A DNA stretch of 64,000 nt. Source: Brasenia schreberi. Taxonomy: Eukaryota > Streptophyta > Magnoliopsida > Nymphaeales > Cabombaceae. The notes under the pieces were generated by a model. That model ran no database searches and was not told the DNA's origin. It saw nothing but the letters and a program-made list of their open reading frames with translations. The stretch lies in assembly GCA_036023115.1 (NCBI GenBank), contig JAYKKT010000041.1, positions 6,250,501 to 6,314,500 on the forward strand. Direction: 5' to 3'. Below, piece by piece: positions 23,133 through 32,716 of this stretch (its first letter is position 1; each line of letters opens with the position of its first letter). The position numbers and the translations under genes were made by a program.

Positions 23133-24008
23133 ATTCTTTGTCAGGTGAATCTGTGATTCAGCAACTTTTACAGCAGCATTAGTAATTTCATTTTCAGCGG
23201 ACAAATTAATCAGCCTGTTCACTGCACCTTCCACGTTCTCCTGAGCATTCTGAACTTCCACCTACATACTTGCTGTAATAGTGGTTAAGCAAATACATGT
23301 TACATGCCTTTCTACTATGAATGTGTTCTATTAAGCCCATGTTACGTTTTTGAAAATCAACTATCATGCTCATTCAATCCTTTCCACGAGTGTTGGGATA
23401 TTAAAATTGCTCTTATCATAACATATCAATAGCATGACGATGCAAATTGATGTATATCAATACTAATTACCTCGATACCCAAACATAACGTAGACACGTT
23501 ACGAAAGGTGTTTGATACCAAACCTTCGTTTTCGGAAGCGTTCGTTCTTGCTTCCATCTTTCCTTTCCTTTGATAACATCAACTTTTCCCTCGGGCAACT
23601 GATTTCTTTCCGAATATGAACTTTTCTTTTTGGGAATCTCACTTTCCCTTTTTGATGCCCGCTCTCCTTTTTGGGCACCCACCTACCTTTTCAGGTGTCA
23701 AATTATCTTATACATGCCTGTATCTTTTCAAAAGGCAAGCTTTCAACATATGTTTTTGTCATAAACCTTTTAAGAAAACGAAATCCAGCTTTTCCATGCC
23801 AGGGGCAAAATCGTCATTTTTTCCAATTTTGTCAAAATTCGAATTTTTCAGAAAAGAAAGTATTCTTTCATCATTTTAAAGCTTTCATAAAATTTTGGTA
23901 CCAAAACCAACTCGTTTAGTGCCTTTTTCCTTCGAAAACCCAAAATTACCAAAAATGGATACTTTCCTAAAAAGATAAGAATTAAAAGAAAAATTTTGGG
24001 TGTCTACA

Positions 24009-24899
24009 CCCACTTAGCCACCAAGGCTTGAACCCACCTCACCCTTGAGCCAACATGGCTAGGTTTACCACTCACTCTCTCTCCTTCAAGCAATTTCATG
24101 TGAATCCCTTCTTGGAGACCCCCTCACCTCTATTTATAGGCAAATGAGGTGGGTCTTGGGTTTGGATATGGGTTTGCATATTTATGACCAGATCTGATCC
24201 AAATTCAAACATTTATATGGATATGGATCTGGATATTTTGGTCTAGATCTGATCCAATCCAAACACTATTTGGATATGGATCTAGATATTTATGGTCCAA
24301 ATCTAATCCAAAATTTTTTTGAGCAGTCCTTCTTGGCATTTCGAGACGGACGGTTTGTGTGGGCCCTAGCTTCATCGGCGCTCCATCTTATGCTGGGTTT
24401 TCCCCAAATTTGTCGTCCGAACTCTATCTCACCTTTTTGGGCTTCATTTATGCTTATTTTTACCATTTTTGGCTTAGATTTCTGCTACTTGGGTGGATGT
24501 GCTTGACTTGGCTTTTGAGTGCTCCGGGTTGGCAGTCTACATCGGGCTTGGGCCTTCTTTTTGCCTTTTGACGCTGGCTTTTATCAAGCCAGGGTGTGGC
24601 TTTTGGGCTTCTACACTTGTTTCTGAGGTTGCTTTGGTATTCAAGCTTTTGGAGCTACTTTCTGGGTTGTTTCTTGATCAGGTGTCGTCTTTCATGCTTC
24701 ACCTATTTCATTTGGCTCTTTATGGAATTGGGACTTTGGTCGAGTTTTAAGAAATTCATATTTTGATCGGGGTTTTCAAGACAGAATTTTGAAGCTTTTA
24801 CCACCCCTGGGTTTTCGAAAATTCCAATTTTGGGTTTTCAAATGAACTTTAAAACCAGGTGTTTGGTTTTGAAATTTGTTTTATTTTGTGGTGTTTACA
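24009..24899 (-). repeat. 5' LTR of element C, segment 3 (U3)
   Basis: On the minus strand this is the LTR start, TGTAAACACCAC at 24899. It runs through a GGATAT-rich palindromic block (about 24175-24315) to the TATA box and the start of R. It is similar in plan to the LTR of G. C is inserted here in the gag region of F; the flank CCGGC at 24900-24904 should be one TSD copy. Confidence 0.82.
24131..24140 (-). promoter_or_regulatory. TATA box of C LTR
   Basis: Minus-strand CCTATAAATA is followed by GAGGTGAGGGGG, the same context as in the LTRs of G. Confidence 0.6.
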
Positions 24900-25645
24900 C
24901 CGGCTAGAGCCTTCTTAGAAATCTGTCGTGCTCCGAAGCATCAAGGTAGAGCAAAGATAGGAACGAGCCTTAGGGGGAAGGTGTGGGCGAGGTGACTAGG
25001 TCTGGGAGGATCTATCAACCCCCACACTTAGCCAAGAATTCTAGCGAGGAAGTGGTCATTATACCCGGCCCTTCAAAAGCATGTATTCCTAATGCACCTC
25101 ATGGCATGGACAAGGGTAAAAATATGGTGTTAACTCCTTATGATTTCCAACTACACCTTTCTAAAATTCCCTAAAACATGTCTATCCTAGAGTTGATCTA
25201 AACCTCACCTAGGCATAGACGAGTTTTAGAAGGGATCCTAGAAAGGGCCAAGGTTAACCCATCCATAACCCTCGAATCCTTATCCTTCTTGGTCTCCCCT
25301 ATATGTACCAAGGCCCCATTGTGTTTGTGGAGGATGAGTTAGAAAGACACTACATGGCCCATAACCAAGCCTTGCATATAGAGGTGGTTTTGAATCACCA
25401 CACTCTAGATGGTCGATAGGGGAGGAGGTCTAAACATCCTTCCATTGCATGTGGCCTTCCAAGTCGGAGTCACCATGTCTTGTTTAGAACCAAGCTCCAT
25501 CGTTATCACAGGATATGATGACAATGCATCCCATCCCCTAGGAGTTATAGAATTACCCATGGAAGTTGGGAACATAAGACACAAGGGGCTGTTTCATGTC
25601 TTAGACATAAACCCCCATTATAACCTCTTGTTAGGAAGGCGTTAA
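24900..25645 (+). pseudogene. Gag C-terminus and protease pseudogene of element F
   Basis: Several frames read RAPKHQGRAKIGTSL, GEVTRSGRIYQPPHL, GPSKACIPNAPHG, PYDFQLHLSKIP and SPRHRRVLEGILERAKV, as in the ORF1 of I. The protease follows: the active-site region reads VDRGGGLNILPLHV (relatives have VDGGxxLNIL), then VITGYDDNASHPLG and ending NPHYNLLLGR. Stops and frameshifts near 25020, 25173 and 25400 separate these parts. The Gly-to-Arg change next to the catalytic aspartate would by itself inactivate the enzyme. Confidence 0.8.
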
Positions 25646-25940
25646 GGCTGGCCAAGGGACTTAGGGTAGTTGTAGGAGACAGGGTTAAGCTAGGGTTGGC
25701 CAAGGAACTGGTACACGGCCAACATGGCCGTGTGTTTAGGGCTGAAAATAAGATACGGCCTGCCTTGTAGCAGGCCGTGGGGCTTAGGCTGAGTGACCTG
25801 CCGAATGGTAGGTCTTGTTGGGATGAATGGCCTGCCTTAAGGCAGGCCTGGTATGGGTTTTAAAAGGGGGAGCACATGGCCTGATTTGGCTGTGTGTTTA
25901 GGTTTAGGTGGCCTGCCTCAAAGCAGGCCAGGTTTTGGTA
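25646..25940 (+). repeat. Inverted-repeat stretch inside F (GGCCTGC/GCAGGCC hairpins)
   Basis: About six short inverted repeats, such as GGCCTGCC...GGCAGGCC near 25830 and GGCCTGCC...GCAGGCC near 25911, are spaced 30-60 bp apart. They resemble the hairpin array in the LTRs of G, although this is the internal region of F between protease and pol remnants. It may be a piece of a G-type LTR or an independent acquisition. Confidence 0.6.
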
Positions 25941-26750
25941 AAACCAAAGGGGCAATGAGAGTCGACCCCCTAAGTATCGAGCCATCATAGGTATGTCTCC
26001 ATATGAATCAAATCCGAAATCTTCAAGGTGGATTTCAAAAAAATGCCAAGCAAGATGCTAAAATGAGAATCTCGAAAAAGGGTTAACATTTTACAAAAGC
26101 CTTTCAAAAATATTTTGATAAAAGCCTCCAAAGCCTTATAATTCATGCATCGGGTGCTTGACTCGATCAAAATGAAGATGGTATTCATACATAGTGTGCC
26201 ATACATTTAAAAAAAAACTCTATTGGCATGTGAAAGAAATCACCAAGCCAAGGGAGAAATCGTGCTTAGCCTTGGTATAGGCCTCCAAAATTTGAGACGT
26301 CATCTCCCCTATCATGAGAAGGGAATGATGTTCATTAAAGCACTAATTTGAAAAACCTATCTAAACAGGTAGACAAAATACATGGCAGCCCCTTTTCAAA
26401 TGGAGTATGAGTTCAAACTCAAGACTCCATTAAGGGACAAGCCCTACATCGTGTGGCAATGCCCCATGAAGGCATGAAATCTCAAAATGAATTCCAAAAT
26501 CCATGCTTGACCAATTATTTAAAAAGAAAACCAAGCATAGGAAACATATTTCGATGAAGGGGTAGGTATAGAAACCATCTTCATATAGAAAGGGAGGATT
26601 TCTCAAAATTACTTCTTCAAAAGAACCAAGTTTTAAATTTAACCCTACAAAGGACTTTGAAAAGAAAGAATTTTCAAGCCTCTTATTAAAAACCTTGATG
26701 GTGTTGGGATAAGCACATGAGTTTCACGATGAAGAATATGGAAATCATGT
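25941..26750 (+). pseudogene. Decayed pol remnant of element F
   Basis: Nucleotide traces of pol remain without a usable frame. GAGTCGACCCC...TCGAGCCATCATAG (from about 25957) corresponds to the GIEVDPS...AIIDMAPPS part after RT in I. GGAGTATGAG near 26400 and TTAAGGGACAAGCC near 26431 correspond to the RNase H end. CATGAGTTTCACGATGAAG near 26714 corresponds to the integrase HHCC start. G carries a shorter form of the same remnant from about 34135. The stretch ends at H, with TSD CATGT at 26746-26750. Confidence 0.7.
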
Positions 26751-28724
26751 TGTAGACACTGAAAAATCCTCTCCTCTGGTTCTTAGGCCTGAAGCGAATC
26801 TTTTCGTGTGTCTAAGTCGTATTTTAGCTAAAGGGCGTGCCAGCTAGCTTGCTTAAGCTAGCGAAGAAAGTTTTTGAAATCTGACTTCTATCGGGGCGAC
26901 TGTGAGCAAGCAAGCTCTTTTCGTTGCAGACCTTCTTGCACCGATGCGCAAGGGTCAGTCTGTACGCTTAGAAAATTGAGTTTTAAACATGATAACCTAA
27001 GGAAAATGTTTGAGGTGTTCGATTGGGCTGATTTGTATGGTTTCAAGTTTTATTTTCACGTGGATTTGCACGTGCCTATGTCTTTCTTTTTATACCTTTT
27101 CGGGCCAACTAGGTGTGTGTGTGCACAAGTGGCCTAAGTTGGGCGATTTTGAGCGGGAGTGTGGGGCTTGCTTTGATGCAATATGCATCCTAACTCGTGG
27201 TATGGCGTATATGCAATGCAAACTCACGCAACTCCAAAGGGAAAACCCGAATTGAAAGACAATGAGGAAGGGAAATGACTTAATGTAAATTTGTAAAAGG
27301 GAAATTGCAAAAGGGAAATATGGCTATATCTTAAGAGCGAAAAGGCTCAATTGTGCAAGTGTGTGTCGTGTATATATGTAAAGACTACGCACATTGCTGA
27401 ACCTTAAAACCCAAATCTTAAAGACATAGCCGAAGGGAAATACTTATAATATATATGGGCCCGAAGGTCGCCAACGTGTGCGTGGGTGTTGTGTGTATAT
27501 TGAAAGACAACTCACACGACTTGTAATGAAACCCAAATATAATTGCAATATAGCCTTGACTAAGGTCTTGGGAGTAAGAGCGAAAGCTCAATGTGTGTGA
27601 GTGTGGAAATTGAAAGACAACTCACACGACATGAATTTAAACCCAAATATAATTGCAATATGGCCTTGACTAAGGTCTTGGGAGTAAGAGCGAAAGCTCA
27701 ATGTGTGTGAGTGTAGAATTGAAATACTACGCACACGACATGAATGAAAACACCCCAAAACGAAATTACAATACGGCCCTTACTAGGGTCTTGGAAATAA
27801 GAGCGAAAGCTCAATGTGTGTGAGTGTGGAAATTGAAAGACAACACACACAACTTAATGAAAACCCACGCAACTTAAATATACATAAGTATAGCTATATC
27901 TTAAGGGCTGATTAGGCCCATGTGTGTGTCAAAATCATGTGCAGCTAAGAGCGGAATAAGCTCAAGTGCACGTATGTGTGGGTGTGCCAAACCACATTAT
28001 TACAAGCGGGGGGAGACAACGCTCCATTATTACAACCCCGTATCATATTTAATTAAGCATAAGCAAGTCTATAACAAGGACCGAGTTAGGCACTTACGTA
28101 TAGCTGGTCCGGGTGTGGCTTGCTTGCACTTGGGCCTAGTGAGTTGCCTTGGGCTGCAAAGGGAGCTCCTTGGATGGCTACGGCAAGGGAAGGTGCTGGC
28201 CGGATGGCGCCTTGGTGCTGGCCGAGGGGCAGGCATGGCAGATAGGTAGGGGGGGTAAGGTTAGGGTGTTAGCTAGGGGCTGTCACTAAGGGAAGAGGCG
28301 GTAGGTGAAGTGGGATGATGTTGGCCGAAGAGTGGAGGTGGCGGGTGGAAAGATGCAGCCGAGAGGAAGTGGAGGTTGCAGCCGAGTGGAGATGGAGCCA
28401 GGTAGGGGCGACGGTGGACGGTGATGTTGCTGGAGGTTGATGGGAGTGAAGTGGGTGAGAGAGAGAGGGCAGGTGAGAGAGGAAAGAAAGGGCTGAGCTG
28501 CCCAAAATTCCATGCAAAACCCGCCCCAAAAGGGGGGTTTTTATAGGCTTAGTGGGGTCGGTTGGGTTGGTATTGGGGGGTCGATTGGGCTGGTTTGGTG
28601 GTGGTGGTTTGGGGGTATGGTGGTGGTGGTTTGGGGGGGTATGGTGTGCTAGATATTTAGGTGGGACAGATATTTATTTTGGGTGGTTTGGGGATATGGT
28701 GTGCAAGGTGTTTAGGTGGGCTGG
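26751..28724 (-). repeat. Solo LTR H, segment 1 (R/U5)
   Basis: It holds the U5 structured segment (about 26927-26965), hairpin-repeat units (about 27480-27870, minus strand), C-rich leader and the TATA box at 28538-28547. Bases 28720-28724 (GCTGG) are the left TSD of G. Confidence 0.85.
28538..28547 (-). promoter_or_regulatory. TATA box of LTR H
   Basis: Minus-strand CCTATAAAAA is followed by a C run, an AAAA/TTTT centre and a G run with GGTTTT, the inverted repeat seen in A, B and I. Confidence 0.55.
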
Positions 28725-29376
28725 TGTAAACACCCCAAATCTTCTATATTTCAAAAACTCTCAAAAACTCTCGAAAAAGCTCGTTTGAACCAAAAACGAC
28801 AACCTGTTTTAAAATGTGAAAACAGGTACAGAAGGCAAAAAGAAGACCCTAGGCTCGAAGAGGATTCAAGCCCAGAGCTTCAGAAGCCACTCCTTGATAA
28901 AAAAACAGGAGAAAGTAGAGCCCATTTGATGAAAAGCTCAACGGAGTCCAGAACGGCGAGACGGAGTCCGGACGACAAAGTTGGGAAAAACCCAGCACCA
29001 GACGGAGCGCTGATGAAGCCAGTGCCCGCACAGATCGTTCGCCTCGAGAAGCCAAGAAGGACTGTCCGAAGAAATTTTGATTTGGATCTGGACCATATAT
29101 ATCCAGATCCAAATCCATGTAATGAATAGTGTTTGGATTTGGGCCAATCCAAATAGTGTTTGGGTCAATCCAAATAGTGTTTGGATTTGGATTGGATCCA
29201 AATAGTGTTTGGATTGGATTGAATCTGGATCAAAATATCCAGATCCATATACATAAAAATGTTGGGTTTGGATCGGATATGGATCTCAAAATATCCGAGA
29301 TCCAATATCCAGATCCAAATAGTGTTTGGATTTGGGTCTGGATCCAAACCCCAAATCCAAGACCCACCTCAAATCT

Positions 29377-29385
29377 CTATAAATA
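29377..29385 (+). promoter_or_regulatory. TATA box of G 5' LTR
   Basis: CTATAAATA is followed by GAGGTGAGGGGG. It lacks the C-run/G-run inverted repeat of the A/B/I type and matches the LTR of C. Confidence 0.65.
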
Positions 29386-30042
29386 GAGGTGAGGGGGTCC
29401 ATGTAAAGGGTTCATGCAAATATTTGGGAGGAGAGAGAGGGAGTGATAAACCTAGCCATGTGGGCTCATGAGTGAAGTGGGCTTGAGCCATGTTGGCCAA
29501 GGCTAGATCAAAGGGGCTGCACCAACTCGAGCCTAGCTGAACCAAGAAGTGGACCGCGGGCGTGGAAGTGGGCTGGAACGATTGGAGGTGGCTGCACCTA
29601 GTGGGCTGCACCTAAGGTAAGCCTCAACTAAACATAGCCCTTCTCTCCACCCTTCTAAACCTAACCCATATGAACCCACCTACACCTAACTGACCCTAAA
29701 CCTCCCCAAGTAAGTCCAGCCAAGTGCTGGCCGAACTTCACAAAACCCCTTTCCCAACCAACCTGCCCTAGCTGGCCGAACCCCACCTCGCCACCAACCA
29801 ACATCCCTTAGTCGCCGCCCCCACCACCGGCCGCAACCTGGCCGAACCTACCTATCACCGCCTCAACCAAACCCCGCCTTGACCTGCACTACCTAAGCCT
29901 ACCACCACCTGCCCTTAACCACCCAACTCCACCTGCACCTCACCTGCCCCGACTAGCCTACCACCACCTAAAAACCGCTGCCCCTAACCTACCTTTAACC
30001 GAACCCCACTTCGCCACCATCCCTTGCCCCAAACCAAACCCA

Positions 30043-30362
30043 ATGGCCTGCTCCTTGGCAGGCCATTCCCTTTAGTAAACCCACGGCCTGCTGGTGCAGG
30101 CCGTGCCTCATCCAAACCCAGCCAGGGCCTGCCACTCGGCAGGCCACTTCTTACAAAAAACCCGCAAAGGCCTGCCACTCGGCAGGCCCTCTCCCTACAA
30201 GCCCACGGCCTGCTAGTGCAGGCCGGGCTTCCCCTCCTTTACCAAGGGCAGGGCTTGCCACTCGGCAGGCCACCTCTCCCTAGAGACCCCACGGCCTGCT
30301 GGTGCAGGCCGTGTATCATCCCCACTACAAGAGCCCCCGGCTTGCCACAAAGCATGCCGTTT
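30043..30362 (+). repeat. Array of eight GC-rich hairpins in G 5' LTR
   Basis: Two hairpin types recur at about 30-60 bp spacing: GGCCTGC-TGGT-GCAGGCC and GGCCTGCC-ACTC-GGCAGGCC. They lie near 30043, 30082, 30126, 30169, 30204, 30251, 30289 and 30331. Arms are 7-10 bp and mostly perfect. All are downstream of the TATA box, so they would be in the transcript. Confidence 0.85.
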
Positions 30363-31099
30363 CCTTGGGCCACTCATATCTGGCCATGACTCCCCTTCAG
30401 CCAGCCCGCTCCCAAGACACTACACCTGGCCGACTTAACCTGGCTTCTCCCTAGACCTACCTCAACCAAAATTCGACCAGCACCCAGCCAGGCCGAGCCC
30501 TAGCTCAGCCCTGACCGGCCTGCCTTGGCCTTGACTGACTGAACCTAACCTAGTTAGGGTTTCCCCTAAAACATAACTCGAGCCACCTTGGCTCGAGTCA
30601 TCCTAAGGCACCCCCTGCAAGGCAAAACCCCGGGCTGCACCAAGACAGCCCGAGTTGCCCCAAGCTCCCCTAGAACCCAACTCGAGTCATCCCAAACCAG
30701 GCCCATACCAAGCCAAAAACCAGGCCCATACAAAGCCTACTCAAACACCTCTCCCAAGTCCTCAAAGGTTCTCAAACACCTCCAAGCTAGCCGGTTCCAC
30801 TTCCATGTGATCTGGGCTCCACACGCAAGGCGTACGCGTCCTAGACACACCCCACATAGCGGGCTAGGTGAGTTGTAAGTCCTTACATTTGGTGTTTTAT
30901 TAAATTTTGATACGGGGTTGTAGTAAAGGAGCTTCGTCTCCCCCCGATTGTAATATTGTGGTTTGACACACCCACACACACACGCACTTGAGCCTTTTCG
31001 CTCTTAGTTGTACACTTCTTGCACACACACGGGCCTAACAAGCCCTTAATATATAGTTATATTTATATATTTTAAGTCAAGGGGGTTTTTAATTAAGTC

Positions 31100-31420
31100 G
31101 TGTGTGTTGTCTTTCCATTTTCCACACGCACACACATTGAGCCTTCGCTCTTACTCCCAAGACCTTAGTAAAGGCCTTATTGCAGTTATATTTGGGTTTC
31201 ATTTATGTCGTGTGAGTTGTTTTTACATTCCCACACGCACACACATTGAGCCTTCGCTCTTACTCCCAAGAGCTTAGTCAAGGCATACTGCAATTTATAC
31301 TTGGGTTTCATTTCATGTCGTGTGTGTAAGTCTTTCAATTCAAGCACGCACACACATTGAGCCTTCGCTCTTATTTGCAAGACCCAAGTAAGGGCCCCAA
31401 CATATACTCTATATAAAGTA
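31100..31420 (+). repeat. Tandem hairpin-repeat array, G 5' LTR
   Basis: Three units contain CACACACATTGAGCC and TTCGCTCTTA, which can fold as GAGC-CTTC-GCTC. Confidence 0.7.
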
Positions 31421-32091
31421 TTTCTTTCGGCATTGTCTTTACATTCGGGTTTTCCCTTTGGAGTAGCGTGAGTTTGCATTGCATCTACGCCATACCACGA
31501 GGTAGGACGCATATTGCATCGAAGCAAGCCCCGTACTCCCGCTCAAATTCGCCCCATGTAGTGGAGTGTTCATAACACACACCTAGGTGGCCCATAAAGG
31601 GATAAAAAGAAAGACTTAGGCACGTGCAAATCCACGTGATCTGAAATCTGAAAATCATACAAAAACAACCCGAATCAATCGTGCAAACATGCCAAGACTT
31701 AGGCTATTTCGATGCACGCCCATCGTGCCTAAGTAGATTAAAATTTGAAAGACTTAGGGTCGTCCAACCCTTACAAAATCAAAATCGCCCAAATGCATGG
31801 TTTTTAAAAGGTTTTAAAACACTTCTTCATTTAAAATATATTTTGAGTTAAACTTGTTTTAAAAACGAAGTCTCTAAGCGTACAGACTGACCCTTGCGCA
31901 TCGGTGCAAGAAGGTCTGCGACGTAAAAATCACGCTTGCCTACAATCGCCTTTCAAAAGTCAGATTATTTTCAAAACATACTTTTCTAGTTAAAGTAAAC
32001 TAGCTGGCATGCCCATAAAGCGAAGTAGATTGCGAAAAGGTTCACTTCAGGCCTAAGAACCAGTAAGTGAAAATTTTCGGTGTCTACAGGA

Positions 32092-32110
32092 TTGGCACGC
32101 CCGGTGGGAC
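32092..32110 (+). other. Primer-binding site of element G
   Basis: TTGGCACGCCCGGTGGGAC is identical to the site of B and follows the LTR end by three bases. Confidence 0.78.
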
Positions 32111-32209
32111 TCGGGACTTAAGCAGACTTCAAACAAACGAGTTATACTCAAATTTTCAAAGAAAAGAGTGTTTTTTTTTTCAAAAATCGTGCATACTTAG
32201 GAAAATTGC

Positions 32210-32716
32210 ATGAAAATGGATAGAAAGCTACAAAAATCTTCGTTGAGTAAACTAAAAGAGGCTTTCAAATCAGATAAAGCCCAAAGAGAGCTCGATGAGA
32301 TTGAAAAAATATTTCAAAAGATGGATGCTTTAAGCAAGGAGCTTAAAGCCCATCGAACACATAGCAGCTCTTCTAGGGCACATACAGATCGTGAATTGAA
32401 AACCGATCTCAAACTCAACGAAGGATTGGAGATTAGAGACAAATCCCGGCAAAGGGATAAGTCATCCACTCCTACAGCTTCAAGCTTTTCAAAATCCATA
32501 GAAAAACCAAAAAAAGATTTTTCTATTTCAAAAAACCAAAAAAATCTTGAAAATTTGGAAAAAGACCAAAAAATTGAAAAACAAATTTTGGAATTTCGAA
32601 AACTTCAAGTAAAAGTCCTAAGTCTAGGCACACACATACAGTGGGACATGAAGCCCACACCCTACAAAGGAACGAGAGTGAAAAACAGGAAGGTTTCGAA
32701 AGGAAACGCCTCGTAA
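32210..32716 (+). CDS. Element G ORF a: charged, probably coiled-coil protein
   Basis: This is a 168-codon ORF starting at ATG 32210 (MKMDRKLQ), about 100 bases after the primer-binding site. It is rich in Lys, Glu, Gln and Ser. Residues 8-48 (ELDEIEKIFQKMDALSKELK) and 100-140 look like coiled coil. The first part recalls the charged Gag N-terminus of B and I (EIEDLRKDFE) in position, but no gag core follows. It overlaps ORF b by 76 bases in another frame. The two may have been one ORF split by an indel, or may be linked by frameshifting. Function unknown. Confidence 0.5.
   Translation: MKMDRKLQKSSLSKLKEAFKSDKAQRELDEIEKIFQKMDALSKELKAHRTHSSSSRAHTDRELKTDLKLNEGLEIRDKSRQRDKSSTPTASSFSKSIEKPKKDFSISKNQKNLENLEKDQKIEKQILEFRKLQVKVLSLGTHIQWDMKPTPYKGTRVKNRKVSKGNAS

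Larger units (their letters stand above)
19925..24008 (-). mobile_element. Solo LTR E (4084 bp) carrying captured gene fragments
   Basis: Read on the minus strand it starts TGTAGACACCC and ends CACGTCTACA, and is flanked by a perfect TSD CCCAC (19920-19924 and 24009-24013). No primer-binding site, polypurine tract or second LTR is visible inside, so I read it as a solo LTR. A TATA box at 21271-21280 puts the long U3 at 21281-24008 and R/U5 at 19925-21270. The U5 end (about 20083-20125) is a diverged form of the segment seen in the other LTRs, so it is a distant relative. U3 contains the DEX1-like and POWERDRESS-like fragments, in the sense direction of the LTR. The rest of U3 (21281-21887, 23265-24008) and R/U5 holds nothing else I recognise. 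Confidence 0.82.
3838..24899 (-). mobile_element. Ty3/gypsy LTR retrotransposon C, interrupted
   Basis: This minus-strand element survives in three blocks: 3838-6084, 18269-19924 and 24009-24899. The visible part is gag, primer-binding site and 5' LTR. B and solo LTR E are inserted in that LTR and A in its gag; their TSDs confirm the order. Right of 24899 the gag reading of F resumes, so C is inserted in F. The rest of C (pol, 3' LTR) should lie left of the window beyond A. Confidence 0.85.
24900..26750 (+). mobile_element. Oldest element F, left segment (gag end, protease, decayed pol)
   Basis: This is a plus-strand internal region of a related Ty3/gypsy element, interrupted on the left by C and on the right by solo LTR H. 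It resumes at 62991. The order is gag C-terminal part, protease, a hairpin-rich stretch, then a strongly decayed RT/RNase H/integrase remnant. The 5' part lies outside the window, left of C. Confidence 0.8.
28725..32088 (+). repeat. 5' LTR of element G (3364 bp)
   Basis: It runs from TGTAAACACC to GGTGTCTACA. U3 has the palindromic block at 29079-29117 and many further TTTGGAT/ATCCAAA inverted repeats to about 29355. The leader holds the eight-hairpin GGCCTGC array (30043-30362). Hairpin-repeat units lie at about 31100-31420 and the U5 segment at 31883-31918. Confidence 0.94.

Noticed and set aside
19925..24008. E as a complete element with short terminal repeats.
   Set aside because: The ends are the start and end of one LTR (TGTAGACACCC... 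and ...GTCTACA) and only form a short inverted repeat. No primer-binding site, polypurine tract or second LTR was seen.
30043..30362. CRISPR array.
   Set aside because: Palindromic units are spaced, but the units differ in type and spacers are LTR sequence; the context is a plant retrotransposon.
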